NCBI GenBank assembly: GCA_944470555.2
Contig: OX104131.1
Location: 13,756,515 to 13,820,514 of the forward strand
Direction: 5' to 3'
DNA from: Heterobilharzia americana
Taxonomy: Eukaryota > Platyhelminthes > Trematoda > Strigeidida > Schistosomatidae
DNA length: 64,000 nucleotides
Position 1 is the first letter of the stretch; each line of letters opens with the position of its first letter. Below are positions 13,401 to 25,214 of the stretch, in pieces. Below the pieces are notes generated by a model. That model did no database searches and was not told the DNA's origin. It worked only from the letters and a program-made list of their open reading frames with translations. The position numbers were made by a program, and so were the translations under genes.

Positions 13401-14000
13401 AAAAACTTACAGTCCGATTGCGAACAAAGCGATAAGTGCTAGAAATTTAAAATATCCTCAGTAACGCAAGATGCTGTGAGAGAATCCATCGAAGACGTTA
13501 TAGAAAATTTGAAGGCGTATGTAGTAGATTTATCTCAAAATTACCTCCTTAGATGCATATGTATGTGGATGAAATGAAGAGATACTGTACTTCATTTGTG
13601 TTCAGCATCCGTGTTTATTTTACGTAGTGGTAGGTATTGAAAAAATCATTTGACTCACTATCCACCCAACTAATCATGGAAGAAATCAAAGGAAGGATAT
13701 AATAATATCATCAGAAAAAAAACAACAGGTTAATGAGTTACGGTCTCAGTTAAATAACAAACTGACTTGACATTCAGCAAATAATGACACTCATTAAAAA
13801 CTTCTTTCAGTTTATAGACATTGCTTCCGTTGGCCATGAAGTTTGTGCTGAAAATGCTGTCTGGAATGACAATGAAAGTTTCACAATTAAAGCATCCAGC
13901 TCAGAGAACAAAACACCATCGTAATTGAGATTATTGGAGTGGAGGCGAAGTAGGCGAATAATGTCACACTCAACAGATATGACCTGTGTCATTTTACTTG
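10457..14000. other. Gene-free AT-rich stretch
   Basis: No frame over 82 codons occurs. Nothing resembling a known element or RNA was recognised. Confidence 0.4.
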
Positions 14001-14041
14001 TTCAGAGTCAGTTGTTCTGTGACCTGGGGTTTTTGGTGGCA

Positions 14042-14075
14042 AACATTTCGATTTCATGCTAGATACCATCATCGA
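14042..14075 (-). ncRNA. Possible hammerhead-like core in the Penelope-like 3' region
   Basis: The - strand reads CGATGATGGTATCTAGCATG then AAATCGAAATGTTT. It contains a GATGA box, a short ATG/CAT-closed hairpin, GAAA and a GTT triplet in hammerhead order. The first box is CGATGA rather than CTGATGA, so activity is doubtful. Penelope-like elements are known to carry hammerheads, and such an element lies upstream on the same strand. The call is tentative. Confidence 0.25.
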
Positions 14076-14109
14076 CACTTCAGAGTTTCAAAATGGGATA
14101 AAGTTATTG

Positions 14110-15419
14110 GTTTTGCAAGAAGTTGATAATCTTGCCATTTATCAAACCGAAGTAGTGTGTATGGTACATGACCAATATACTTGTCATTCTTTGTAAAAAC
14201 GCTGGTGTATCTACCCAAAATAACTAATCACTTATGTTTTCAAAGGAATAGAGATCAAGAAAGGAGAAAGTCACGGACAGTCGTGACCGTTAGATATCTT
14301 CATGATGGATACCTGGGAATTCAGAGTGGTAGCAGAAAATTCAGCAAACCAGACCCTGAATTACAACAGCAACCATGCAAAGTCGAGCAAGAAAAGCTGT
14401 GTAACCAACCTTATTTAGACGAGCAAACGAGCAGAGTAGAAATGACCAGCGTTGTTATTGCGAACACTGCCACGTAGAGCAGTAAGGTAGATCATCATTA
14501 GTACCCATGTGAACACAAGCTGCCTATAGAACTTCATGATAAAAAGTACATCATCTCAGTGTAATTTGAGAACGACAACCACACATTCTTCTGGGTAAAC
14601 TTCAAAATACTCTAACGTGCAGAATTGAATGGAAGCCGAAAATTCTTGGACGTATGACACTCAATCAAATTAGCAATAAATCGTCACAAAGAACTTGACC
14701 CAATATACAAGCATACTAGGATTAAATCAATAACAGGAATCGACTAATCGAAATGCCAAGTAAATATAAAAGCAAACAAAAATGGATCAGTTATCAGTTT
14801 TGTACAACTCAAAAATAACTCGATCCCCTTCCTAATAAAATCTGAGAAATCAACAATGACAGAGAACCCTTGGCCAGTTTGAGCAGACCAACCAAACACT
14901 TCATCGATACACACAAGTCAATTAGCCAGATCAAGACGACCTTATTTACTTCAGTCAAGCAGTCACCACCCATTCAGGACAGTGTCCACCATCAAGTCAT
15001 TCAGACAAAAGGGACAATCATTTACAGTGGAGTGAGTGTCCTCGAGGTACTTTGAGTAAACATAAGAAACACACCAGTTATACGGTCGCACACTTCTCTA
15101 AGAAAACTAGAGGAAAGAAGTCTATCAGTCAGACTCAGGATACAACCACACACATGGCAAGTGACCAGTTGGGTTGCAGTCAGGTAGAACAGTAAGTCAT
15201 AAACGTTGATGCATAATCAATGACTTCAGTTCCTTGTAAAAGCCTCATGCATTGATGAGGGTATCTTGCACGACACTAAGGCGTTTGCCAACCGAATCGC
15301 CAGGCCATACAACACCTCATTCTAAACACTTTCACCCCTGTCGGCAAATATTCACCTAAATTCTTTAATTTTACTTGCATCCCAGATATCGAGACAAGAA
15401 CGCAACCTATCTGGGTATT
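14110..15419. other. Unassigned stretch next to the Penelope-like element
   Basis: Moderately open frames at 14181-14477 (+) and 14870-15055 (+) show no motif I know. The region may be the 3' part of the Penelope-like element, read on the - strand, or unrelated old repeats. Confidence 0.35.
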
Positions 15420-16760
15420 GCATAATTCTTATATCAATTTCGTTGACTTGAATTTCACTAGTTTTCATAGGTCAAGATTGCCAGAAAAAGACTTCGGGAA
15501 CAAACAAGACACAACACGTGACCACATTTTGGGTTTCAAAGGCAGACATCAAACAACAATTTAAAGCGACTGCATTGTTAAGTGATGATGGACCTCTGAG
15601 AAGAAGACTCCTTGGCATGTATTCGGTGATCCTCTTAGACGTTCACCTCTCTGTTATTACTAATTACTTGCCACTACATGTACATGTGAATTGATACATA
15701 CAACTGAAGTTAACTCCTTCCAATTGGCATGGTGTTATTGCACATGTCGTTTGACACAGTGAGAAAATTTTCGCAACCAGATAGGTCCTGAACAGTGTAA
15801 TCCTAATTCGTCCGTTGATTCTTATCGCAACGTCATCATCCTTGATAGCCAAAGAAAGAAGCGCTAGTTTTTTTTCAACAGCAATATATCCCGTTCTCTT
15901 CTCTTTGCTTTTGCAGTACTTCTGCACTAACTTCATCTGACAACTATTACTGTTAAGACATTATTCAATTAGTTGAAATTCTTGTTTAAATGTTACTTGG
16001 GAATATAATCTGTCTCCCCTCTGATATAACATCCCCATAAAACATTTCTTGGAGCTGACTAGGCAGAAGCTATTGAAGTTCAAATACTGATCGCCACATG
16101 TAGTTTTGCATTGAATACTCCTCTCTATTCTACCGACTTTATTACATCTGAAACAAAAGTCGAGGAAATTCACGTGCTGCTTCTCTTTACATTCCATCGT
16201 AAACTTAGTACTATGATATACCTTTTTGAAATGCTGAAGCAGCTAGCTTTCTTGCTCGCTGAACTTTTCCCCAGATAATGAAGGTATCACCAATATTGAT
16301 TGCAGGTGTAAAGGTGGTGTTTTCTAAGTCTGACATGGAGATATCCATGATTACTTCTTCCAATGGACTTCCAATAACCACACCATCAACTTGCATATAA
16401 ATGTTGGCGTTGAACAGGAAATAGACTTGTGTGGTGCACAAATGCAGAAGACACTCCATTATTGTTTTTGGCTGCGGAATACATTCTGCGTAGTGATAAA
16501 CAATGTTTTAAAGTCTCAAGGAGAGGCATTCTCGTGAAAAGAGAAGTTCTTTTACATGAAGACATGAATTTGTCCAACAAACTCAGGTATCTTATTCTTT
16601 CGGTGGAATCAGAAGTGTCTTTCAAGGTATCTTTTGACAATTTCTGGTGAATCGAATCATCACCAGATAGTTCAGCGACTTGAACAAATGGACAAGAAGT
16701 CTTTGTTGTAGAAATTTCCTACATTTACTCACCTAACGAACCTGAATAAAGCAATGAGAA
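15420..16760 (-). pseudogene. Penelope-like element: reverse transcriptase and GIY-YIG endonuclease remnant
   Basis: Read on the - strand, successive frames give Penelope-like domains in the right order. Motif A appears as FMSS..TSLFT.MPLLETL near 16560-16500. It is followed by LLHLCTTQVYFLFN..IYMQ and DGVVIGSPLEEVIMDISMS near 16450-16310. Next comes a degraded YVDD-like stretch (IGDTFIIW), then FTME with VNFLDF and QYLNFNSFCLVS near 16200-16050, and MKLVQKY near 15930. The C-terminal YQFTCTCSGK, then ITER and TSKRITEYMPRSLL near 15690-15600, match the YIGRTER and RISEHMP blocks of the GIY-YIG endonuclease. Frames change several times and stops interrupt, so this is a dead copy. Penelope-like elements (Cercyon, Perere-10) are known in schistosomes; I cannot say which family this is. 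Confidence 0.8.
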
Positions 16761-16920
16761 CATCGTTTACAGGATGTGATGACATCACTCATTTCGTAGA
16801 ATTTTCTTCAGCTGCATACAACTTTATGTGGAGCCTAAGACACCAGTTGAGGTCCTTAAGGATAGGAAAACACCATAATTTAGGACACAAAGGAATTATA
16901 GGCAATAATTTTCACACCTC

Positions 16921-16985
16921 ACACTATTATTACCATTACTTTTACCATTATTATTACCACTATTATTACTATTATCAATACTGAC
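16921..16985 (+). repeat. Interrupted trinucleotide microsatellite
   Basis: An imperfect (ATT)n/(ACC)n tract, with units such as TATTACCATTA and CTATTATTACTATTA. It gives the tyrosine- and histidine-rich end of a spurious frame at 16754-16984. Confidence 0.85.
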
Positions 16986-18239
16986 AAAATAGTATGCTCT
17001 GGTTTACGACACTCCCTGTCACAGTCACTGGAAATACTTACATATGGTGTATCAAATAAGCACTGAGTTCTGCGTTTATCTCCTTTTGCATACACTCCAA
17101 AAATACTTCGTTTAGGAATCCCGCATCAAATTCGAAGCTTTTTATAGTTGTTCGTTCAGTCTAGAACTTTGTCATCTGGCCACCACCTTCACAATAACAG
17201 CACATTTAGATAAGAGCAAGTAACGATCTATTTTTGAATAGTGGGTACACAGGAAACAAAAATAATTTTCATGAATTTTTCATGACACTTCATTTGAAAG
17301 AAGTTGTCTTGGGTGACACGTTAATCTTATAAATATTTCAAAATATGGTGGGAATTAGGCAAACCTTTTATTGTAAACAATGAATTCTAGGTGTACATGT
17401 ATTCATCCTACAGTTTAAACAGCCTGCCGATCTGTATATAACGAATACATTTGTTTACATACAGAAAGTATTTCTGTTCATATAACAAGGAAGTTGTTCA
17501 GAAAATCGAGGGTCTTCACAGAACCTCAAGTTTCTTATAAAGTGTCAAGTACAAAAATATGTTGCCTAGAATAAACTGTTGCATTAATAAGCATGACAGC
17601 ATGATCTAAAACTCATTACCTGAAGGCAATGCAAGAATAAGATGAATACAAGACTGACGTTTTCAAAAAAGAATTCGATACGATAATGTCAGCATGAACT
17701 AGTGGATGATTATAGAGCTGAATGTGTCATTGAAAGTCATTTTACATAGGGTTGCCGAAGAAGGTTTTCATTCTCTCATGTGTGATTATTACAAGTCACG
17801 TGAGCACATTGTGCAACAGTTAGTTTGGTTTTTCTATGGGAACAACAATCACAAGCTTTCTGACAGCTGAGATCGGTAGCGGAGTCATGTAGCACAAGAA
17901 ATACTCTGGACAAAATAAATTTGAGATCAGTACTTGTTTTTCTCCAAAGTAGGACATTGTAAATGTATATCAGAACTTTTTCAAACTTTGACAGCCAAAG
18001 ATAAGGACAAGGAGATTAAATATACGTCTTTGCATTCATTCATATACTCTTGATATTTCAGTTTTGATTATTTCCATGAAGAAGGTCGAACCACACTTTT
18101 GTGCCAAACGTTGGAATTATTTCATTTCAAATATGCCGTGACTTACACACATACAAACTATACCTAATGTCAACTTTCTTCTTAGTGCCCAAAATTAGCT
18201 ACACTATTCGGTCAAACCTTGATCATATTTCATATCACA
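16986..18239. other. Gene-free AT-rich stretch
   Basis: No recognisable exon, element or RNA. The 5' part of the Penelope-like element was looked for here on the - strand and not seen. Confidence 0.4.
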
Positions 18240-18490
18240 AACACTGCTCATGTTTTTGAGTATACTTTGAAGCTTTTTAATCAACACACCATCTTTGCAT
18301 ATTCGATTCACTTAAAAGGCGATATATTACTATACATCTTAGTTACTAAGTCAGACGTGCTTAGTGTTAATGTCCATAGGAGTATAGAGAGATTATTGCA
18401 ATAGTCATATTTCATGATTATGACATGAAACCTTTACTGTGTAGCTACCTAAACATATTTCAACGGCAGCAGTATTGTGTTAAGATCTAA
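18240..18490 (+). repeat. Diverged repeat, related to 2935-3165
   Basis: Matches the order and orientation of blocks at 2935-3165, for example AATCAACACACCATCTTTGCATATT and CCTTTACTGTGTAGCTACC followed by CAGCAGTATTGTGTTAAGAT. The class of the repeat is unknown. Confidence 0.4.
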
Positions 18491-18589
18491 TCACCCACAA
18501 CTTCAAGACATATTTTCACAAAAATCAGTAGCTGTATTTCACTGAATATTAACATGATTTGTTTTCATAATTTCACTGTTAAAAAGATA

Positions 18590-18697
18590 AACTTTTCTTC
18601 CTTCCTCTTTTTTACTACCTCCTACTTCTTTCGACCGATATTTCTTTCCTTCTTCACCTTCCATTTTATTACCTTGTTACTTGGTGTGCTGATATGA
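18590..18697 (+). repeat. 3' tract of RTE-like element, family 2
   Basis: A pyrimidine-rich stretch ends in GGTGTGCTGATATGA. The same type of tract, ending in a close variant of CTGATATGAGGTGTGGCAAC, follows the RTE-like fragments at 45360-45480, 54130-54225 and 61080-61210. It is interrupted by the LTR that starts at about 18698. Confidence 0.5.
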
Positions 18698-19066
18698 TGT
18701 AGCTCGTCTCCTTATGCTTAAGGTGTTTTAAGTTTTGTTTTAACAAGCATGCATCCCAGTAGGCTTCGACGCCATTTTGCGCTCCCTTTGTGCTGGCTAG
18801 CACGCACATCCTCAGAGTCCCTAGTTCAGTCATACTAACCAGATCAGTTGAACAAACTTTTCCCTTATTAATTACAATTACGTTATTCTAATAAAATATA
18901 TTGCTTCTTTAAATGTATTCCTGAATACCAGTCCTTTTGATCTGTGTTTCGCTATCAGTACTTACACGTTAGATAAAGTACTGGTTAGGCAGGTATCAGA
19001 GCACATCGGGTTAAGTAGGGTTGATCAAACGTTACGTAAGAGTAACACAGTCAGTACTCCTCTACA
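18698..19066 (+). repeat. LTR fragment of the CsRn1-like gypsy family
   Basis: From AGCTCGTCTCC (18701) to CTCCTCTACA (19066) this aligns with the LTRs of the gypsy element at 21904-27473, including GTGTTTTAAGTTTTGTTTTAAC, GACGCCATTTTGCGCTCC, CTTACACGTTAG and GTTGATCAAACGTTACG. About 80 bp of the LTR 5' part are missing. Either the LTR has an internal deletion just after its terminal TGTAG, or it is 5'-truncated and the TGTAG belongs to the flanking repeat. No internal gypsy sequence follows. It is more diverged than the other LTR copies. Confidence 0.8.
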
Positions 19067-20799
19067 AGTGCGCCAGTATCTTATCTACACTGCATACACT
19101 CTACCAATGCCTTGAGCTTCCTTTTCAGGTGAGTGGTCGCCAGGAGTCGAAAAACCTCAATGTTTGGATGCAAACAGCATTTAGTACCAAAGTTTCTACA
19201 TGCTATTTCAATTGCAGCCTTGAGTTTTGGGAGAGCTATAGTCTAGGATGAGTTGTCTTCCAGTTTTTTGCATTTCTAGGTGGTAAACACGATAGTTCGC
19301 ACAGGATGAATAGAATTTCGATGCTGGGTGTGCGTTGTTATGATCCGCAGTCATAGTCTGCATATCGGATAAGAAAAAAACATGAGAGGTGGAGCTAGTT
19401 ATCTAAGAATTTGGGCAAGCAGTATTGAAGACTAGAGTATTTAAAGAGGACACGAGGAATAAGGGGCTACATAGTTTAATACTCTGCTTACAGAATGCCT
19501 CCGGAGTTTTATGTAGTACATTTCTCACGTCCGAATTTAAGCTGTATTACAAATGTCTAAAGATGGTGACTTTATTTTGCATTTGAGAATTAGTAAGAGA
19601 TTTGATATGCACGCACAGGGTTAGGGGAAAACAGTTACTGTGATCTCAAGGGAAGGGAGGGTGTAGGGCGTATACTGAGTCTAATGACCTCAAATAAGGG
19701 TGGTTTCCATAAATCCCCCACCATCAGATCTGCCATCTTATGTTGTTATGCATTTCTGCATTATCTTAGTCTGTCACAACTTTACCTGTGCTATGTGGTG
19801 TCATCGCTTTTTCTCTTCTTAGCAAGGCTGACATGGAGGAGGTTAGAGGTTGTTGCATTAGTCGTCAGCAATACATAGACACCTTTCTCTCTTCCGTGTT
19901 ATTCACAAATTTTTGTATTTTATGATACACTTCAACAACTCGATTTCGTCTTCATTTTATTACCATGCTACCCTTGGTTCTGCTTTATTTGGAAAATAAT
20001 TCTTACATATCATTCAACTTTGAATCAATCCGATCATTTGTGAGGTTTCCGTGCTCTTTTGTGGCTGATTTTCACCGTGCATCACACTCGCCAATTTTGA
20101 GTCTTCTTTCAGTTTGTCCTTTGTTACTTGGTTTAATTAGATAGTTCCTTTAACTATCTAATGTAGTTAAATAAAAATATATAAATTGGAATTGTACAGC
20201 TATAGAGAATGAAACCACTGAAAAAGAGATTTTCGCTAAACCTTTCGCTTTCTCTAAAGCCCTGGTGGATATTTCCAGAATTTACCAAGATAAGCAACTC
20301 CATTCATATTTATGCTAATCTTATGCGACAGTCGCATCTTAGTTGTACTGGTTTACGAGGACAGAATATGGAAAACAATGTTAATGACAAATGATTATAC
20401 TCACGACCTCAGGCAGTAACCACCTGTGAGAAACAGATCATTTGTATGGTCTGTGGTTACGCTCTTTCATTAAATTTACGAAGAATAAAATAAGGGTGAT
20501 AGAACGCAAAGCAGATGCTACCATTACAAAATCGAAAATTCCAATATTACTAGTCATAATAAGTCACAATTTTTATGAATTATATTTTAGGCGAAAAACA
20601 TATCTACATATTTCATTGAATGCAGGGGGTGACAAATCAAAATCTTCACGGCATACACGCAGTACGTTTGAAATTGTGTCACATTTCAATGTGATTTCAC
20701 AACCGTATCATAACTTTGTTATTTTAGTCGTCACAAAGCCAGTTAAATTCTTAAGTAACTAGTAACACACCAGGTATGTAACTAGGCGTTGGTAATGAA
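19067..20799. other. Unassigned stretch between LTR fragment and LINE ORF1
   Basis: Short frames only. A 106-codon frame at 20442-20762 has no recognisable motif. No other repeat was recognised. Confidence 0.35.
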
Positions 20800-21903
20800 T
20801 GTGAAAAGCACGGACACATTTGCCTGTAGGACAATGTGGCAATAATATCCAAGTGCTGGTAACACCAAAACCAGGTTCCGCTTTCAACAGCATAAATGAA
20901 TCAGCTTATACTTCAGTTATCTTCGGCAGAAAGATCACTAGGCTAGCTAAGACAGCCAACATTAATGATAATCAAAACAACTCTGTAGGTTCAACACTTA
21001 ATAAGACTGCAACACCAAATACTGCAGCAGATGTATAGCCTGATGAGGGCACCATGCCTATTGTGAGAATAACTTAGGCTTCGGTACCTAAGTTCTGTCT
21101 GCAGGAACTAAGCGCAGAAATACGTGAACTGGTGGAATACAAGTAGAACAATGGACTACAGGAAAATAGGATAAGGGAGTCCGAAGTGTCATCCTAACTG
21201 GATGAAATTAGAGCTCAGATTAGCACCCTCCTGCAAATAAGCTTAAAAAACCAACTAACGAAATTGATATCAAAACATGAACTAAGGCAGACCACTTGGT
21301 AAACTTTGTCACCACTGAAGTAGGCAAGAGACTTGCACTTGAACTCAACGCAATAGTCTACAACGTCCCTGACACGACAAGGTTGAAGGCAGCGCGAGAA
21401 AGTTTGCTTAAAACAGTATAAATGCATGATATCTACGCGAAATGTCTTCGACTGAAAAGAACCAGCAGGACCGTTGCTGCCGTATACCCTTTTGGTCTCA
21501 AATATAGATGGAAGCAGAAATATTCATCAAAGCAGAATCTGTCTTATTGAATAACACGGGTAAGGAACAGCTTACCTAAGGAAACACATAAATCATACAC
21601 TTTGACTAAGTTTATAGGACAGCCTAACTCCAGATTACACGACTGTGTTATAAAAGTACCGCCAACACTGCAACCAAAACTACAGATATTATAGAACCTC
21701 TTAATATAAGAACAATTTCCAGCCGCAAAAGTACAGAGACTACATCTGTTTTTGCTATTTTTTCTCCCAAAATTTCAGACAGCAGCAATTTGAATATATC
21801 ATTAGTTTATCAAGAAAATAGAAGATGATGAAAACTTACCAAGATACCTGGAAATCTGAACGATAAACCAACACAGGATTCAACCAAAAGCTTCGAAAAC
21901 CTA
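20800..21903 (+). pseudogene. CR1-like LINE ORF1 remnant
   Basis: Several frames, broken by stops, resemble the first protein of CR1-like LINEs. A helical, coiled-coil-like stretch (ELSAEIRELVEYK, then QLDEIRAQISTLLQ, about 21100-21240) is followed by RLALELNAIVYNVPDTTRLK and AARESLLKT (about 21325-21418). This is the usual 'nonspecific nucleic-acid binding' region with the RN.IVYGVPE-type motif. Basic sequence follows (CLRLKRTSRT). The remnant stops exactly at the gypsy LTR at 21904. It could be the front half of the LINE whose ORF2 appears at 29300. Confidence 0.6.
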
Positions 21904-22337
21904 CGTAGTGCACCTTCCTGGCACCAAAGTATAGCTAGGGCTAAAATAAATAGGTCAAATTAAATTGACTGAATAAACCTCCAGCTCGCCTCCAGATGCT
22001 TTGGGTGTTTTAAGTTTTGTTTTAACGAGCATGCATCCAAGCAGGCTTGGACGCCATTTTGCGCTCCATTATGCTGATTACCACGCACGTATTCCGAGTC
22101 CCTAGTTCAGCCTTACAAGCCATATAACTTGATAAAACTTTTCCCCATTCATTATTATTACATTTACTTTAATTAAATACATAGCTCCTTCAAATACATT
22201 GCGTATCAGTTCTTTTGATTTGTGTTTTGTTATTAGTGCTTACACGTTAGGTAAAGTACTGGTTAAGCAGGTACTAGAGCACATCAAGTTAAGTAGGGTT
22301 GATCAAACGTTACGGAATTGTAACACGCATCCCTACA
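21904..22337 (+). repeat. 5' LTR of gypsy element
   Basis: Starts CGTAG (mutated from TGTAG of the 3' LTR) and ends CTACA, giving short inverted termini. An AATTAAATACATAG region and a T-rich block precede the R/U5-like part. The LTR ends three bases before the primer-binding site. Confidence 0.92.
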
Positions 22338-22340
22338 AAT

Positions 22341-22354
22341 TGGTGAGCCCGAGT
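22341..22354 (+). other. Primer-binding site
   Basis: TGGTGAGCCCGAGT follows the 5' LTR after the spacer AAT. It resembles TGGTGACCCCGACGT, the complement of the 3' end of tRNA-Trp, with changes. This is the primer used by CsRn1-clade elements. Confidence 0.7.
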
Positions 22355-22517
22355 ATCACTTTTTCTTTGTCTAGTACCTTTGTTTTTATTGCGTTGATTT
22401 ATCTGGCCTATTTTTGTTTTTGGCACGGTCTTGAGTTTTTTTATTGCACTCCTCATTGGTTATTTTTGCATTGTGGTTTTTTATTATCATCATCGTGCCC
22501 CGTTAATTCCCTGATCA

Positions 22518-23375
22518 ATGGCGGATAACGACTCGACTGCGCAGATGGCCGTAACCCTCCAGCTTCCCACCTTCTGGGCCCACAGACCATCTGCATGGTT
22601 CTCCCATGTGGAAGCTCAGTTTGCCTTGAGACACATTCAATCACAAGAAACTAAGTCCAACTTAGTCATCGTCAGCTTACCGGAAAATGTGATCGAAGAC
22701 GTCTCAGATGTGCTAGATGACCCAGCACCGAATCTTTACGATCGCCTCAAAACCGCCCTCATCAAACGTGTTGCACTTACTGACCAGCAGAAAGTGCAAG
22801 AACTTTTCAGGGATGTGCATCTGGGTGATCGCAAGCCGACGCAACTGCTTCGTCAGATGAAGCAGCTGATTGCTGACTTCAACATTGATGAAGCATTTCT
22901 CAAGCAACTGTGGTTACAGAGGTTACCACAGTCGGTTCAAGGGATCCTCGCACCCTTCCATAAGTGTCCCTTAATAGAGTTGGCGGAAGCGGCTGACAGA
23001 GCTGTGGATGCTACGAAACCCAACACTAGTATCTCAGCTGCACTGTCTACTGCCACGGATTCGTCCAAAAACCATCCTCCCTCGGCTGTTGAGCCAACAA
23101 GTTTCGATGTTAAAGCTCACATCTCGAAATTGTGTGAGTTGTGCAGCATCAGGAACGAAATGCGGTCTGGTAGTGCTTCCAACGGTCGCACGTCTCGCTC
23201 GCGCAACAGGTCTGCCTCCCGTACCGGTAGCAGACGTTCCAAATCGCGACAATCACACCCAGGTTGTGCTGGTACCATAAACGTTATGGTGCCAATGCCA
23301 AAAGGTGCACTCGACCTTGCACCTTCGAGGCTAACCAGGCGGGAAACGTGTGAGCCAGCACGTGACGGCGACTAA
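22518..23375 (+). pseudogene. gag: gag of gypsy element (frameshifted)
   Basis: The open frame of 285 codons starts MADNDS and has a typical gypsy matrix/capsid start: LQLPTFWAHRPSAWFSHVEA, then QFALRHI and KSNLVIVSLPE (residues about 13-60). A serine- and arginine-rich tail follows at residues 210-250. The nucleocapsid finger is no longer in this frame: in another frame, from about 23264, the sequence gives CWYHKRYGANAKRCTRPCTF, a CHCC-type finger, and then a stop at 23351-23353. A shift therefore lies just upstream of 23264. The protein would package element RNA in virus-like particles. Confidence 0.88.
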
Positions 23376-24860
23376 CGTCGCTGGCGAGCCACTTCCATGT
23401 CGCCTCTTCTTCGTCACTGATCGACATTCTGGGATACGCTTCCTAGTTGACACTGGGGCAGAAGCTAGCGTCATCCCACCTACGAAGGAAGAGCGTCTGC
23501 GGCCAATGTCTCTGCAACTTCGTGCCGCCAACGGTTCGCCCATCACAACCTATGGTCGGAGATTCCTCGATCTCAACCTTGGATTGCGTCGTCCCTTTCG
23601 TTGGGTTTTCATAGTGGCAGATGTGACCACCGGCATTATTGGTATGGATCTCTTGCAGCACTATCAGCTGCTGGTAGATGCTGGCAAGCATAAGTTGATA
23701 GATTCTACCACAACACTCTCTGTTTCCGGTATAGTCACAAAGACGCCGCCCCTCAGTCCCGTGTACTGCACGACGGACGCTTCTAGTCCCTATGCGTCTA
23801 TCATTCAGTCCTTTCCGGATGTCTTTAAGCCAAGTCGTTGTGTCCCTTGTGTGACTTCGAACGTTTCTCATCACATAACGACGACTGGCCCGCCAGTGTT
23901 TGCGAAACCACGGCGATTATCCCCGGAGAAACTGCGTGCTGTAAAAGCCGAGTTCGAACACATGCTTGAAATGGGAATAATCAGACCATCCAACAGTCCA
24001 TGGTCTTCACCCTTGCATGTGGTACCCAAGAACAATGGCATGGACTGGAGGCCTTGTGGTGACTACCGAAGGCTCAACGCTAAAACGATTCCAGATCGTT
24101 ACCCAGTCCCTCACATACACGACTTGACTGCATCTTTAAAAGGCTCGGTTATCTTCAGTAAGCTTGACTTGACGCGTGCATATCATCAGATCCCGGTTCA
24201 TCCTGATGATGTTCCCAAGACAGCCGTCATTACACCGTTTGGTCTTTTTGAGTTCCTTCGTATGCCTTTTGGTCTTCGCAATGCAGCACAAACTTTCCAA
24301 CGTTTTATTCACGATGTTTTACGTGGACTCGACCTCGCCTATGCCTACCTAGACGACATACTAATCGCTAGTCCAGACGAAGACACTCATTTTAACCACT
24401 TGAGACAGGTTTTCGCCAGACTGTCAGAGCATTCGATGACAGTCAACCTGGCCAAGTTCCAGAGTGGCGTTCGCCCACTACCTGAAAGGGTACAGGCGAT
24501 CCAGGACTTTCTAGTCTCAGTGTCACTCAATGCTCTGTGTGCTTTTTGGGGGATGGTGAGCTATTACCGTCGCTTCGTCTCCCAGTGTGCACATATTTGG
24601 ACTGCACTGACCGACCTGCTGAAAAGTAAGTGTGAAGCTTTTAGCATGACACCCGGGGCACTAGACGCACTTCTAAAGATCAAAACCGCAATAGAAGGCG
24701 CCACAATGCTGGTACATCAAGACGTAAACCAACCTCTTAGCATTGCGGTTGACACCTTTGACACTGCCATCGGAGCTGTGTCGCAACAAGTTTCGGATCA
24801 CACTTGGATCCCAGTTGCATTCTTCTCCGGAAGCTATCCACCTGCGAAATGCGGTACGGC
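23350..24860 (+). pseudogene. pol: pol of gypsy element: protease, reverse transcriptase, start of RNase H
   Basis: The frame (reading to 25020) opens without an ATG, overlapping the end of gag. Protease: [14 protein letters not shown] at residues about 31-45. Reverse transcriptase: [20 protein letters not shown], then [18 protein letters not shown] and [11 protein letters not shown]. After these come [37 protein letters not shown] and the active site [10 protein letters not shown] (about 24335-24370). After NLAKFQSG the text jumps to [14 protein letters not shown]: the FLGH-containing segment of about 15 residues usual in the family is missing, an in-frame deletion near 24465. RNase H begins with [17 protein letters not shown]. 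From about 24850 this frame is wrong, because a single-base shift moves the true continuation into the next frame. Confidence 0.92.
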
Positions 24861-25200
24861 ACTTTTGGCTGGGAATCGCTCTCCATATATGCCTCGGCTA
24901 GGCGTTTTCGTCATTTTGTGGAAGGTCGCGATCTCATTATCTTCACCGACCACAAACCTTTGGCGTATGCCTTACACACCACTACTGGCAGACATTCACC
25001 GCGCGAATTTCGTCACCTAGGCTGAATTTTGTAATCCACTTCGGACATCCGTCGTATTTCTGGTGTAAGTGACCCTGTCGCGGACGCACTGTCTCGCGTT
25101 TGCGCCACTACTTTACCTCGGGCGGTTGACTTACGGAAGATTGCTGGACTTCAGGATTCAGACAAGGAGGTCGAAAAACTTCAACACTCAACCTCTCTGA
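24804..25200 (+). pseudogene. pol: pol of gypsy element: rest of RNase H, shifted frame
   Basis: The continuation of pol is found in a second frame: [20 protein letters not shown], then [20 protein letters not shown] at about 24850-24975, which is the conserved E and D part of gypsy RNase H. After [10 protein letters not shown] (ending at 25025) the frame changes again and the text resumes with ISGVSDPVADALSRV at about 25050-25100, the usual end of this domain (VADALSR). Confidence 0.85.
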
Positions 25201-25214
25201 AGATATAGCGTCAA

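Noticed and set aside
16754..16984. Tyr/His-rich frame
   Set aside because: The distinctive end is a translated trinucleotide microsatellite.
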